64,000 nt of DNA from the NCBI GenBank assembly GCA_033220425.1, contig CM065653.1, forward strand, positions 3,782,001 to 3,846,000. Reading direction: 5' to 3'. The notes under the pieces were generated by a model. That model did no database searches. It was not told the DNA's origin and saw only the letters and a program-made list of their open reading frames with translations. The first letter of the stretch is position 1; the number at the start of each line of letters is the position of its first letter. Both the position numbers and the translations under genes were made by a program. Below are positions 42,671 through 55,735 of the stretch, one piece after another. The stretch comes from Lepraria neglecta. Taxonomy: Eukaryota > Ascomycota > Lecanoromycetes > Lecanorales > Stereocaulaceae.

Positions 42671-45600
42671 TCACACATCTATGTCATAAGCTGCATAATC
42701 CTCCTGATCACTCGCCTCCCACTGCGTCCACTCCGCATTATCAGCTGCCGCCTCCGGACTCTGCTGCGTCATCGTTGTCACAGATACCGACTGATCCTCA
42801 ATGAGGTCCGGAGGATCTGGTGGCGTACCAAGTCCACTGGCCCCTGCCTCAGCTCCCGCATCGATGGCTAGAGCTGGTGTCGCCTGCGCGGCGAATGGAC
42901 TCACTGCCATTGGCGGCTCATATCCAGCATCCATTGGGGCTGCAGGACCTTGGGGAACTCCTGTTGCTACTAATACGGAGTTGAAGTCCGGTGCGCTTGC
43001 CAAAGAGGGATTTTGGGCGGCGAAATAGGGATCTATGGTTGCGAGCTCGGCGATTGGGTTTGATTGATCCATTGTTGGTTGGGGCTCGAAGGGGGTGAAG
43101 CTGAACGCTGAAAGGTCCGTTGCTGGCGGAGCGTAGGCTTCGATAGGGTCATTTTCGACCACTTCGGTTGTGTTGGTCTGGTCAACGGTGACGGTCTCTT
43201 CAGTCACAAGTGAGTTTTGAGGCGTGGTGTCACCAGTAAGCTGCGAAGGTTCACTTGCTTGTTGAACGCCTGTGGTTGCTGTGGTTTCTGTTGTTTGATA
43301 TTGCGTTTCGGACCCTTGCATGAAGGTGGCCATCCCAGCTGCGGTTCCGGCTGTTGCTACTAGGAGACCTGCGACCTCCATCCCTTTGCCAAATTTCCTC
43401 GTGTTCTGGGCTGGTCCGGGATTGCCGCCGTATAGTTGAGGGTTGTTTGGATAGGCTGCTGGGTATGAAGAAGCCGTAAGTCCAGATGAGTGGAGCGGAA
43501 GAGACGCCTGCGGGGACATCATGCTTGCAATTGAAGCTCCATTCATTTGATGTCCAGCAGATGACGAATTTGGTTGCCCATATATAGAAGCTGGGGGTGA
43601 CTGGGTAGCAGTAGGAGATGTCGGGCCGGAAGTCTGAGCAGGCGCTGGTGGCTTATTTGCTGTTTTAGGTTTCACCTCGATCTCCAAGTACTCAAGCGGT
43701 ACAAGGCCAAGCTTCTTCTGTCCCTTGACTCTAGCTCTACACCATCCTTCTTCCTCCAAAGCTGCAGTCTTCTCGACAATCTCAATGTCATCACCCTCCT
43801 GGAACGCCAACTCCTCATCATTATCTTCTTCAGGTTCAAAGTCATACAATGCTTTCGCAGCAATAAATTTCTTGGGTGGTGGCGGCGCTTTGCGACGGAC
43901 GACTGGCTTGCTAGAGAATTGGAAGCCAGTATTTGTACTACCTGTAGCGGAAGGTGGCGAAGTCGGGGAGTATGGTGGTGGCGAAACCGACGGAATTGGA
44001 GATGGTTGGGATTGCGGAGAAGCAAGGCTGGGCGTTGGCTCTGTCGCTGGTGAAACGGGCAATTGGGGCTTTAGGTCATGAGGAATCGAGCCAGTCGGCG
44101 ACACAATGGGTTGGTCTAGATTGACAACGTGTAGAGGATTACCAGCAGACCAGTTCTTGCTTGCAAGGTCTAGGGCATCCAGCAGTTTCTGAGCCTGAAC
44201 AATCATGTCTTTCCTCCGAGCCCGAGCAGGATGAACCTCGGGTATTGGGAAGCCATCGAGCCAGTCGATCACACCTCTCTCGATGTGTTGCGTGAGTCTT
44301 TTGTGTTCGAAATTCCTGGTGTTAGGATCAGATGGAGGTTTAGATAGGAGTCTTTGACATTGCGGTACTATAATGTCGTTGAAGTCCCGATCGACATCAT
44401 CTAACCGCTCGTCTATTGTCTTTGGTGGCAAATGGGTAGGCACGGGGCCTAAGTCTTTCGCTACAAAATGGGGTCCCGGTTTCGCTAGAGGAGGTACCAC
44501 CGGGAACGCAATTGGCGGTATTTCAACGATCTTTTCGGGTGGCGCGGGCACGAGTTGCACTGGTACTTTGGTTGGCTGAGGCTGTTGTGGTTTTGGTATC
44601 TGAACCGGCGGCGCTTGGGTTGCAGTCTGCTTATGAGTCTGCGCCCACTGGGCCGAAGAAGCACGGCGCGCCCCCTGCGCTTTTTCCGACGGCATCAACA
44701 GCACCCACGTTCTTAGAATAGCTCGACTCTTATTGTCCAATTGCGCATGAGCACCTCCCAAATCTAGCTCTGTGGCTGCATGAAGGATGGAATAGCCCAT
44801 GCGCAGTCCAATCCACTTAATGAGCTCGATATGTTGGTCATAGTATGCTATGACTGCCTGGCCTGGTGGAAGTCTATCGGCTGAGCATACTAGCCAATAC
44901 AGAAATCTGCCAAAGCCTTCTCCAATGTTTTTGTCTGCCTTCTCGATGTCAAAGTTGCGCGAAGGAGAATCTGAATCTAGGAACCGCCATTCTCTGATCA
45001 AGCCGACCTCTCCTTGACGTGAGGCAACTGGCTGAGGGAATCCTGACTTCTCGAAATGGCGCACTAGTTTCTCGTAGATCAGTCTGTGACTCCGCACGTC
45101 CCCAAACGATTTACTTGAATATCGACATGGCGAGAAAGTAGGAAAGCCTAGCAAAAGTCAATCACCATTCTATTACCTCGAGTTAAGGGAAATTTACCTG
45201 GAAAAGATGAGTATCCAATATCTGTTGGCCGTAAGAGGCCTGCAGTTGTTGCCAGCGTTTTGTATGCATCAAGATTGGCAGTCAGATTCTCCCTGAAAGC
45301 GTCTTCTCCGATGGCAGTCCTGAAAAATTGCTGTACAATTTGAGGTCCCAAAGGCGCATACGTCTCTTTATAGTTGGGTAAGCTGCGTGACAACTCTGCG
45401 GTCAGAGCGCCTAAGAAGTAGATAGAGGTAAAGACACTATTAACCAATATTGGGTCCCCTAGCTTTGGGGCCAATGAGGCAAATAGTCGATTCGCCTCCC
45501 CAGAAAACAAGTTGACCTCAATATGTTGCGTAGCAGCCGTAAGCGCTTTCGTCAAAGCATGCTCATCCACCAAGCCAGCAGCGCAGACTCGCGTACCAAA

Positions 45601-45867
45601 TTCCCGCAGAACAAAATTGACAGTCTCATACGCTCGGCGCTCTCTTTCTGGATCCATTCCAACGGCAGGCGCCTCGGTGCTTGTTTGGGCTCGATGAAGA
45701 GATGTTGGACCTTGGTTGTTGGCCGAATGGCTTTTTATGGAGTTGGTAGCATTCTTCAAGGCCGGTACGGTGCGCAGGACGGCGCCCACAAGACCCACTG
45801 CGGCTCCAGCTGCGGACAGGGCGCCAGTTGGGTCGAGATCAGTAAGCGACGACATCTTTACTAACAC
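42671..45867 (-). CDS. SH3-domain protein with Pro/Gln-rich C-terminus
   Basis: Exon 1 is 45867-45198 and exon 2 is 45147-42671, with a 50-nt intron (45148-45197; GTAAAT donor, CTAG acceptor), giving about 1048 aa, or 1044 from the ATG at 45855. The first 450 residues form a conserved helical region (GALSAAGAAVGLVGAVL; FGRFLYWLVCSADRLPPG). Prolines then dominate. An SH3 domain lies at about residues 650-715 (AKALYDFEPEEDNDEELAF; EEGWCRARV; GLVPLEYLEI), preceded by a Lys/Pro linker KAPPPPKK. Near residues 805-835 a Gly/Ala hydrophobic stretch (GLLVATAGTAAGMATF) could insert in a membrane or form a prion-like segment, and the tail is acidic. It is probably a scaffold binding Pro-rich partners; the precise role is not identified. 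Confidence 0.88.
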
Positions 45868-47077
45868 TGATCAGACTGAACACGCATCAAAAATAACGAA
45901 TTGCTACGCTCGCGATCTGCATGTTTGTATACATAACCATGGAACATGATGGTTGGAGCCGATGGCGCTGAAGCCCACAAACCGTGCGGCAGGCCATAGG
46001 GCTTTATCAGGGTGTGCTGTGACCACAAATGGCATGGCCAAGCATCTTGCATGTTTGAGGCTTGCCAGACTTGACTTGATTCGTGAAGCGAAAGAGGGGC
46101 CAAGCTACGGGACGAAATTAGCAGGTCTCGAACTTCTTGGCACAGTACTAGCGCGTCACGATTGGAATTTCCCCAAGACCTTCCGTCACTCAACATGAAA
46201 AACGTTAATATCCCTACTGAGAGACACCTGCACCAGACCAGACGCATTCTCAAAATCTGCAGTATCTGCCTGTGGGCCAGCTTCATTGCTTTCTACCTCC
46301 TGACTCTTCAGAAGTGTATCTACATGAGTAATAACCCATGGTGTTACTGCGTCATATGGTATTTGAACGCTGCTGCGCCTGCTGGATGCCTTGGATTAGA
46401 GCGGTTGATTCTGAATACCGTCGACCTCTGTAAACCATTGCATGAGAGACACAAAGAGTCCTTGGATGAGTCCGGCATAAGTCTCAAAGCGAGCGGCGCA
46501 GCCACGACTCAACGAGTACTCTCTCGGCCGTATCGTATACTCGTTCGGCCTATGCCACCGACGTAGCTTTCCGCCACCTTCCACTACCTTTGTGTTCATT
46601 GGGGGTTTCGCCATTTCATCTGGGGTTCGATAGTGCAAGGCTGCTTGATGTTCATGCCAACCCCGACAGATTATCAGGTATTGACCTTCCTATTGGTCTT
46701 GGCAACCGCAACACCTAGAGTAGTATGGCCGACGTTTTGGGAACGTTCGAAGCGAGGTGCTGATTTGGTGGTTTCTGGTATACGCCTGTTATGTGACGTC
46801 CATATGGAGATTGTATTTCTCGTGTTTCAATATAATAATAATCTACGTGATCTAGGCTTACTTGTACCACGAGGACTGAGAATTTCTCCATATCACGTTG
46901 TTTTCACAAATAAACGTGTTTTGCCTACTAGAAGAACTGATCCACGTACTTCGGGATTAGTCGGAGGCGGCCCGCACGTGGTAGGCTTCTTCTAGCTGCT
47001 TCGCCGCACTTTGTACAGTTAGTTCAGCTCCACCATACCTTCGCAAAACAAAACATCAATGAAAACATCTTGCGATC
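45868..47077. other. Spacer between SH3 and DUF7730-like genes
   Basis: A plus-strand frame at 46195-46566 encodes a 123-residue peptide with one hydrophobic stretch (ICSICLWASFIAFYLLTL) and a Cys-rich patch. It may be a gene fragment, but there is no family match or intron support. Nothing else is seen. Confidence 0.35.
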
Positions 47078-48084
47078 ATGTCCTGCAGACCCAGCTTCCT
47101 CCGTCTCCGCCGCCAGAAGAAAGACCGCCCACGCATCGATGGCACGGCCAAAGACTCATCCCCCGCATCCAATCCCAACCCGCCCTCACAACAGCCGAAT
47201 CCACAGCTCCAATCCCTCTTCATTACGCGCCTCCCTCTCGATATCCGTGTCCTCATCTACGAATACGTCCTAGCGTCTGCAGAACGCCTGCACATCATCG
47301 ACTGGCTTACCAATCTGGGGCATGTGGAGTGTAAGGAGGAGGCGGAGCTGGACAATAGTGATAGCGATCGTCGAAGTGGAGCTAGGAGTGTAACGCACAA
47401 TAAATGCTTGGGATACGAGACCCCCGAGCGCGCGCCAAGGGGGCCGTGGCCTGTGATTGACGGGGGCAAGATGGGGTTGTTGGCGTGTTGTGGGATTGTG
47501 TGAGTATTGCTTGTTGTTGATTCATGGCACAGGTAACAAACAAGAGCTGATGCAAATCATGCAGATGTTCCGAAGCGGTCGAGATTCTGTACTCGTACAA
47601 TATGTTTGACCTCACCTCGGTCTCCACCTTCCAAACTTTCACAACAACCATCTCTCCCCACTCCCTCCACACGATCCGTTCCCTCTCCCTCTCGCTCTTC
47701 TACCACGCCTGGTTCCCGCACTCCTCAGTCCAAAACTTCCGCCAAGTCACCTGCCCCCCAGAATTCAAATTCGAGTGGAAGAAATGCTGCGATACATTAG
47801 CCTCAATGGAACGGTTACAGGAATTGAAGGTCAAGATTGGCTTTTCGCCACAGAATGCCGAAAGGGCTGCATTGATGGAGGGATTGTGGTTTGAGGAACT
47901 TAGAAGAGTTGGTAGGGTGAGAGAGTTTGAGGGACGGGGGCTGAGGGGGTTTGAGGTTGGGGTTAATTGGCAGAGAACTGGGTACTGGGATGGGCGGGGG
48001 AGGAAGGAAAATGATTTGCCGTTTCGAATTGTGAGGGATGTGGGGGATAGGATAGAGGTTGGTCCTGATTTGTTACCATCTTAG
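47078..48084 (+). CDS. DUF7730-like protein (fungal QSLFxxRLPLxIRxLIYEYVL family)
   Basis: Exon 1 is 47078-47499 and exon 2 is 47565-48084, with a 65-nt intron (47500-47564; GTGAGT donor, GAGCTGATG branch, TGCAG acceptor), giving 313 aa. After a basic N-terminus the signature LQSLFITRLPLDIRVLIYEY appears at about residues 44-63. This F-box-like opening is typical of the large ascomycete DUF7730 family. The exon junction restores the family motif IVCSEAVEILYSYNMFD, then STFQTF and an LHTIRSLSLSLFY block. The C-terminus is basic. The biochemical function of the family is unknown; the F-box resemblance hints at substrate recognition, which is inference. Confidence 0.85.
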
Positions 48085-49257
48085 ATATATCGGAGTGGTG
48101 TATGAGCTCGAAGCAACATGCCGCAGATGTGAATTTGTGAGAGTGTTAAATTTGAGATGCCAGTTGACAATGGAATGCTTCCCGTTTAGGACAGGCATGA
48201 ATTGGAGCGGCGAAGAACATTCGAGGGAACTTGAAGTCCCGTGATAGATCTGCACAGATTTCGTTGGCCTGACGCCTAATGGCAAAGGTTTCGCGGATGA
48301 GCAATGGCATTTCTGCGGACGATGGGACAGTTAGGAATCCCTTGAGGACGAAGACGGGGCCCTTCTGTAGCGCAGCAGCACAGCATACATGTCTGGACGA
48401 ATGCATGAATTCCGGAGTTGCCCCAGCCCAGGCTTCTGTACACAAACACTTATAGCATCGACTTACCGTTGCATTTCTAACATCCGTCATCTGCAGCCTC
48501 ATTGTCGCTGCCCACATCTACATGTTATTCACCAACCTAACTGCTTGCCTTGAGCATCTCGATTGGTGGCCTCTTCAACGGGTCCTCAATTCTCGACTTC
48601 ATGCTCTATGAAAGTTTCTTGAGATCTGTCAACCATGAGATCTGTCAACCATGAGGACCAAAAGCGCAAAGTAACTCCAATGCAACCTAGTGGTCCATCA
48701 TTGGAGGTTAGACATGAATCTGATCACCGGAGCCAGAAAGCATAGAGTGTGAGTACGTCTCTACCTGATCAGTGATCTTGCCTCTGTTTCTAATAGATCT
48801 GATGTTTCAAGAATATGCAACAAGGTTTGTGACATACGATTATACGGCAAATATTCTCTTATCGACAGGCTCGCTTACTGTGCGCCCTACTGTGATGCAA
48901 CATTGTTTAAGGTATTCATGAGACGTATGGAGTTGATTGATAGACGAACAAGCTGAGCTGCAGAAGGTGTGTTTTGAAAAAGGGTTGACTAAGCGAATTG
49001 CCAAAATACTGTAGTAACCTGTGCTGATGAGAAGAATGCAGCGCCTTTGACACGACGTAGATACTGTTACCCGCAACATTGCACAGTCTCGGTTCCATAA
49101 ACTTTTCTGCACAGGGAGCCGCATTTGAGCCACAACAGGGCATTATGGAAGACCTAGTCTAATACCTCAGCATCATCGACATTCTTCAAATAGTCTCTTT
49201 CCCTACATTGAATACGCCAACCTAACCCAAGTCACAACTCTCCCGTATTTCCTCTTA
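48085..49257. other. Spacer between DUF7730-like and cupin genes
   Basis: There are no recognised genes. A perfect 16-bp tandem duplication, GAGATCTGTCAACCAT, stands at 48621-48652. The minus-strand frame at 48146-48517 has no domain or start context to support it. Confidence 0.4.
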
Positions 49258-49808
49258 CTAAGCACTATCCTTCCCCCTCTGCCCACAAAAGAATCCCAAC
49301 CCGCCCTTCTCAGTCTTAAAAGTAATCACGCTCCCCTTTGGAAAGAAAAACACATCTCCCTTGGCAGCCTTAACAGTCTGCCCGCTCTCATCACTGATCT
49401 CAAAATCGCCATCGACAATTATTTTCATCTCGTCGTAGGTGTAGGTGTAGACGAGGGGGGTGCCGGGCTCGAGGCGGTAGAATCCTGCTGAGATTGGGGC
49501 GGTGGGAGCGGAGGGACCATTCTCTCTGTGAACGTAAAAGTATCAGCCCGTAGTCCGTTGGCTCGCACTGTCCTTCCCAGGAAGGCAGCGGGTTGGGACG
49601 GAGGGAAAAGCACTCACGAAGAAAACACATCTGCTAGGAAGGCGTTCTCATTCGCAATCAGCGGGAGCGTCTTGGTGAATTCTTTCTGCGCGTTGGCGTA
49701 GTGCTGGAAGACGAGGGGGCCGGTTGATCCCATTTTTGTGGATGTAGATGTTTTCTCGGTGGAGGAGGTGGAGGTCGTCTTCTTGAGGGAGCTGAGGAAG
49801 GAACCCAT
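49258..49808 (-). CDS. EutQ-like cupin protein
   Basis: Exon 1 is 49808-49618 and exon 2 is 49525-49258, with a 92-nt intron (49526-49617; GTGAGT donor, TTCACAG acceptor), giving 152 aa. The N-terminus is Ser/Thr/Lys-rich. The single cupin barrel runs from about residue 70 to the end (FYRLEPGTPLVYTYTYDEMK, IVDGDFEISDESGQTV, KGDVFFFPKGSVITF, GLGFFCGQR). This resembles the small fungal EutQ-type cupins related to the ethanolamine-utilisation protein. The usual metal-binding His residues of cupin motif 1 are not obvious. The substrate is unknown. It stands alone with no eut-like neighbours. Confidence 0.85.
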
Positions 49809-50865
49809 TGTTAGCTAGTTGCTGGTTGGATGGTAGGAGTGGTGTGGTGTGTATGTTGTGAGTCCGTGTGATGGGAGAGGTAGATGAGGCTTTAGACTGA
49901 CATGAGGATTGGGAACTTGCGGACTTATGCAGTGGTGGTGTTAGCTGGTGGTGTGTTTTGGAGACGTCTGCTCTTTCCTGTCACTTGTGGTATGAGAATG
50001 CAGGTTTCGAGATAAGGGTAGTAAGATGGTGGATCGATGCTATAAAGCAACGAGAGTCGTTCGCCATTTCAAGGTGGTAGCAGTGGATCCATTGACTGCA
50101 TGGGGAACAGTCTCTTCGCACCCCATGAACGAGATGGCCGGAGTCTGTTCAATAGTGACAGCATGGCGTAAGCTTCAGAAGGTCTTGAGCATGGCGTAGG
50201 ATGACTCGCAGATAACGCGAGTACCGTTGATAGGGTTGAGAGACATTCGAGATTTGGGAAGAAGAGGTTGATGTCGAAGGGAAATTATTTCCTCTTTGAG
50301 CCAATATTATCAATAATGGATGCCAAGATTTGGGGTTTGGAAACCCGGGAGCTTTTTGTTGTTAACGGCATATCTGACCCCCAAGATTTCAGCATTGGCA
50401 GCCTGGAACGTGATAGCTAGGCCTTTTATGGGGTAGCCTTTCGGTTATGAGACGTCAATGCAAGGGACAGCATCTCCATGTTAGGGTATGAACTTTTCTC
50501 TATGAAGTCTAAATAGCCTCTATCCCGTTGTAATGAATGTAAGATTGCTAATATCAAATCCTTCGATAACTCCTTCACCCACAGCAAATCGAACGCTTTG
50601 GACACGTTCGCCCCAAGCATGAGCGGTCTGTGCGCAAATCGCCGGACGCCTCAGCGCCTCGCTACAAAAGCATTTGAACTCCCTAGTCCATCATGAACCG
50701 TGAAGGTTCCCTGCACCGAGAAACTATCATATTGTCTAAGAAAGCACTCGCTGTTGTTAGGCTCGCTGAAAAAAAATCATAGCAGTCGTCAAGGGCATAA
50801 GTAAGGGACATGGTATGAGATGGTCAAGGTAGTGGAGCACAGCTCACAGTATCGTATGGGAACTT
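49809..50865. other. Spacer between cupin gene and transcription factor gene
   Basis: This is the upstream region of the cupin gene and the downstream region of the transcription factor gene. No gene, repeat or RNA is seen. Confidence 0.4.
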
Positions 50866-53579
50866 CTATCCGAGAAGCACTGAAATAGGTCAGCAAAGTG
50901 TTGAAACAACCGCAGGATCTGTGGCTTACCCTCCCATTTCCAATCTTTCATCACACCAGCCCAGTGGCATCTTCCACGCACTGTCAAGTCGTACTCGAGT
51001 TTCTCCTCTTTGATAGAAGATTCTCTCCTCATGCTCCCAAGCCTAGAAGAGTCCGTCGAGTCTTGAACAGCTCTACGCTTTCCACTGCCCGACACCTCAA
51101 CATCATGAACACCAGCATCATCGGCGATCATGATCTTCCGCTTCATAACAGTGGTAGGGATGTCTCTCGACTGGAGGTTGGAAGCAATGACACGGGCTTT
51201 GTTCCGCTCTTTCTGGGCTTCGTGAGAATCACGACGTTCCCACACTTCCTTGACTGCTTCCAGGCATTTGTCGAGGTTACCAATTTTCATCCGTTGCATC
51301 ATCGCCAACCATCGATCTTCGACGAACTTTCGGGTTTCCTGATCGGCAGCCTCGCAACCGGCGGCAAGCAATGGGAAAATGTGAACAATGACAGTACCAG
51401 AAGTGACCGGGACATTGGCAAGGCTGGTCAAACACTCCACCGCAAGGTCAGCTATTTTATCTGTAACTGAGTCGAGCGAAATGCCCGGCACGGCCTGATA
51501 AAGATATAACAATGTCGCCGAGCGATAAGCCTCTGCGGTCCACAAGGCCTGTTCGACGTCTGTCGAATTATCCTGCGGCTCCTCAAACGTAGGTAAGGGT
51601 TTCCATTTCTCGAGTTTTGCTTTCAGAATATTTGCCTCCGTGATGGCATTCAATGAATTTCTAGAAGTCTTTCGGACTTTACGTACTAGATTGCCGACTC
51701 GACCAATGATTGGAAACATTGTGCTGGCACAGCCCATGAGAGGATCTATGCCCTGGTTCCGAATAGTGTCTTGACATATGGGCTTGTAAAGGATGTCGAA
51801 GTCCTCAGAGTCATCGCAATCGAGTGAAGTTAGGCGGGCGATGACATCCATGTATACCCATGTCCTGATAAGGAAGCCTACGCACTCCTCATTTTCAGGT
51901 AGCATGGTACCCTGTTGATAATATTTCAACAATTGCACAATCAGTTTCTTGGCTCCCTGCAGATGTGCTATGCCGGTAGATACGAGTAAGTCCCACGACT
52001 CGCAGAAGGCTAGGACTAGGGTTGTAGACAGTGCAGCATCGGGGCGCATGGAGCCAATGCCATGAGACAGCAACTGTAGGCTTTGATTCATGTGCTCCAT
52101 GCCAATGATCCTCAAATCACGCTCCTCCTTCGATGCATGGAATGCAGTCATAGCACTGATCGCATGATGCAGAGCCGGTTCCGACTGAGCTAGAGGCCGG
52201 AGCATCGTACTCCACGGATTCTCAGTTGGGCCATTCTTGATGGAAAGTATACCGCAAGTTTCAGTTTCGAAGCGCATGACCAGCATCTCTTCACTATGAC
52301 GATGTAGCTTTGGCTGCCCCATTAATGTTGCCGTGAAACCATCCAACCAGGATCCACCAGACGAGGACGATGAGTCTGAATTTGAAGGAGACGACAGAGG
52401 TATCATGAAACCATTATTAGCGTCAGGTTCACGAATTATCTCCTCCACGCCGTCTTCGAAGTATGATGATGAGTTTTGTAGAGTACATGTAGGTAACCCA
52501 TTGGATTGATAGGCCGGGATGGACTCCATAGGCTGAAAGTCCATGAGGTCGGACGGGCGAGCGTAGAGGTCGATGCCAGGTAGCAGGCGTTCAGCCAAGC
52601 AAGGACTTTGGCCAGACCAGAGGCTAGAAGTCACTGTCCTGGCTGACTGTGGTGTCGTATCATCATTGAAGGTCTCGTTCATGAGACTTGGAGTAGCGCT
52701 TGCGAAACTGTCCTCCGACTTCAATGTAAAGCTCTGATAAGTCCTGTAATCATCAAGCGGCTGTGTAGACTGCATGAAATGGTCATTGTATGCCTCGAGA
52801 GGGTTCAACTGTTTGGACAGCTGAGGGTCAAGGGGTAGTGCGGGTTGTTGTGGCGTGACACCGCTGGGAGAGTACGGCGTGTACCCATTGCTGTTGGGTG
52901 ATCTAGCAGTGTGTGTGGATGAAGGACTTGTAGGAGGTGGTCGCGACCGCTTGGGTATGGTTGAATCTTGAAGAATCAGCAAAACCTCGTTGCTATCGTC
53001 ATTGTATGGCCTACTCTTTCTTGGCCTTGGAGGAACCGTATTATTCTTGAACGAGTCCTCTTGAGGGCGCCATTTCAGAACCTTCTCATACCCTTTGCAT
53101 ATGAACCCCTTCTTCTCACATTGTTTGCATGATGGTTTTTCCTCGTCGCATTTCAATCGCTTCTCCTTGCAATTTTTGCATCCTAGGGTAAACATGAGCG
53201 GTTGCACAAACAGAAATTTTCGGAGCCATGATAAGACGACGATGCTTCCGAAGAACTTACCATTGCGGCTCTTGGTTTGTTTGGGTTTCCCAACGAGGGT
53301 GTCCTTTGTCTTAGGCTTTCTCTGAGTCCTGGTGGTGGATGATCGCTTTTTGGAAGTGACCTTGAATGAGAGCTTGGGAGTGGAGCCAGCTGGGTCAAGC
53401 GCGGATGAGATGATAGGTGAGGGCGGACGAGATGTGATCGTTGCCATTAAAGTCAGCGAGTGAATGAAGGTGTAATTGACACTGCTGAGGTCTGCTGAAG
53501 GTGGTGGAGTGAGGCAAGTCTCTTCATGTTGTGGGGAGGAAGGCGTGTTGTGAGAGGGGGAAATCGGGGATTTGATCAT
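50866..53579 (-). CDS. Zn2Cys6 transcription factor with Fungal_trans_2-type domain
   Basis: Exons are 53579-53261, 53182-50930 and 50879-50866. The first intron (53183-53260, 78 nt, donor GTAAGT) is a multiple of three and open, so it can be read as coding. Splicing turns RNGKFF into RNGCKNCKEKRLKC, the normal start of a zinc cluster. The cluster is CX2CX6CX6CX2CX6C (CKNCKEKRLKCDEEKPSC, then CKQC and C). The last intron (50880-50929, GTAAGC donor, GCTGAC branch, TTTCAG acceptor) gives the end WKWEVLLG, fitting relatives that end WEVLLG/WEVMLG. The middle region is Ser/Pro-rich; the C-terminal two thirds is the helical Fungal_trans_2-type domain (HHAISAMTAFHASKEERDLR; VWERRD). The result is about 861 aa. 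Target genes are unknown. Confidence 0.87.
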
Positions 53580-55163
53580 CTTGCGCCTGCTGATACGCCC
53601 ACACCGGTAGGGTCTAGTAAACGTATGACAGCGCTAGGCGTCGATCCTTCCGAGACCTCGTTTCTCACCTAGCCCATGGCTAATCTAAGCGAACTTTTGG
53701 GGGCGATGAGCCTGTCATCCCTTTTCTTTCGTTAATCTGGTATCCAGAGACCCCGCGAATTCTGTCTTACGGCGCCAAGGATATAAGCCAAGTCACCTTA
53801 CCTCAAGGAGCTCCACCGGCACGTAACCGATGTCGCCATCAGGTACCTGGCTGCCTGCAGGATGTATATGAGATGGCATGCAACAGATTGTGAAGATCGA
53901 TTCCCAGATACGTTCCAAAGCTTGTATCCTGACATGGTCTTTACCGCCGAACATCTCTAGTGAGCTACGCTCATATCGCTTATACAGTATCCACTGCACA
54001 TATTTTTCAAAGGTGCGGTTGTCTCAGCGAAGCCTCGAAGTATTGCGACTTCTTGTTGTCTGGATTTTGAGATGTTCAGCTACCATTCGTTGATTGGGAT
54101 GCTCGTTTTTCTATGATTTGGAATACCAAGGTACCTTACATCCACGAGCTGCCTTAGTGGAGATCTTAGACCACAGAAATAACGCGTGGAGGGTGTCACA
54201 CGCCAGACTCTCAAGGGTCCATTTCTCGGACCTCAATAGAGCCCGCCGATTGAAACTCATTCCTAGCGAGAAAGGGATTGCATTGGCAAGGATGATGGAG
54301 CTTTTGCATACAGCAGCGGGAGAAAGGGGCTGCTGTGGAGAAGTGACCTGATTGAACTTCAAGTCACCTCTGACTATGGGGTTTCAAATTTCCGGATTCT
54401 CCACTCTCGTCCAGGAGTTATCTTTGATGGCATTGATGCGAGCCAGTTGTCGAAGGAAGGCCTCCCAAATGAGCGAGTCTCCTGTCCGCCATATCTCGCG
54501 TGATGCATTGCATATCATTGACACAAGGAGCTTCGGTGACGCATAAGTGTTTGAGTACTTCCCCTAATTAGAAGACTTGGTATCGATGTCTTGAGACTTC
54601 GAGACTTCAAGGCAGAGAACTGGAGCGAGTCACGAAGCATGAAGTGGCGAAGTTCCCGCTCCTCGAAGCAGGTGACATTGTACTTCTAGACTCTTTTCCC
54701 GCCACAAATTGCCAATCCTTCTGGCAGCCTGCCTGGCTTTGAGACCAATTCTAGAATTGCGCTGCAAAGACTTGCAAGCTGCATGCTCTCCATTGCTGTT
54801 GTGGGCTATGTATTGGGCTCCTTTCGACTCAACAGCAGGACATTCTCAGCTCAAATTGCTGATATGATCACGTCAAATTCTGACTGGCGGAGTTCTACAC
54901 CGTAGTATGTAGTAGCTTATAGAGAGCCCCGATTGGACCTTTGTCTGCTACCCGGGACCATGCATATCTTCATATGCAACGTGCTGAACGTGGAAGTCGG
55001 GGAATCTCAACGCCAAGCCCGCTTAGAACACTGGGAGCGCCGCTCGTGGCTGCCACCACACATGGCCAAAAATTTGTCATTCAAGCTCTTCTGGCCAGCG
55101 CAGTAGGCGCACACCTTGTAATCTACATATGAGGTTTATAGGAACCAAAAATAAATTGGAAAT
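53580..55163. other. Spacer upstream of the transcription factor gene
   Basis: This is presumably the promoter of the transcription factor in its first kilobase. Short frames only; no domains or repeat ends. Confidence 0.4.
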
Positions 55164-55338
55164 TCGCCCGAGGAGGGGCTCGAACCCTCAACCTTGAGAT
55201 TTCGACTTAAAAGTCTCCTAAGACTGGATTAGTGTTGAAGCTTAACATATAGTGCGGGAAAACTCACACTGTGAAAGTTTAGAGTCGAGAAAATTTGCAG
55301 TGAATCATTGTTACGAACCGCGCTAGCCAACTAAGCAA
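55164..55338 (-). other. tRNA-like sequence, probably a tRNA relic
   Basis: On the minus strand GAGGG-TTCGAGC-CCCTC (55173-55189) is a perfect T-arm with five pairs and a seven-base loop. It is followed by CTCGGGC, which could be an acceptor 3' strand. About 130 nt upstream, TTAGTTGGCTAGCGCGG (near 55318-55335) looks like a D-arm. The anticodon region (GAGACTTTTAAGTCGAAATCTC) does not fold into a proper 5+7 arm, and the 5' acceptor strand (GCCCGAG expected) is absent next to the D-arm. A functional tRNA is unlikely. Confidence 0.4.
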
Positions 55339-55735
55339 ATATCAGTTATTGAAACGAAATGAAAATTGGGTAGTGAGGCGAACTTGTGCCACCCGGGCTT
55401 GAATTAGAATTTATTCTATTTTATTTAATCTTCTAAATAATTCTGAACATGATTGTTTCATGCCAAGACCTGGGATATATCCTTACACGTTAATTGTACA
55501 GAGAGTAACGCCAAAACTTATGGGTAACAATCCCAATGGAATTATAGTAGTTCGCTCAAAGCTTTCTTGATTCTACCTAATCAAACAGAATGAAGAGCCT
55601 GCGCGATCTTATGTATCCACTCCGATTGCTTTACAATGCTGCCCTTCCTCTCGAACACCCGCTAGAGCTGGAGTCCCCAGTCTTGGACTACGAAATTTGT
55701 ATCTAGGTTTTTCTCTCCCTCAGCTCACAAGAAGA

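Noticed and set aside
46195-46566. Small plus-strand membrane protein frame
   Set aside because: One hydrophobic stretch only, no family, no splice or promoter support.
53183-53260. Reading straight through as coding in the transcription factor
   Set aside because: Although open, it separates RNG from the first Cys of a zinc cluster and has perfect splice signals, so splicing is the better default.
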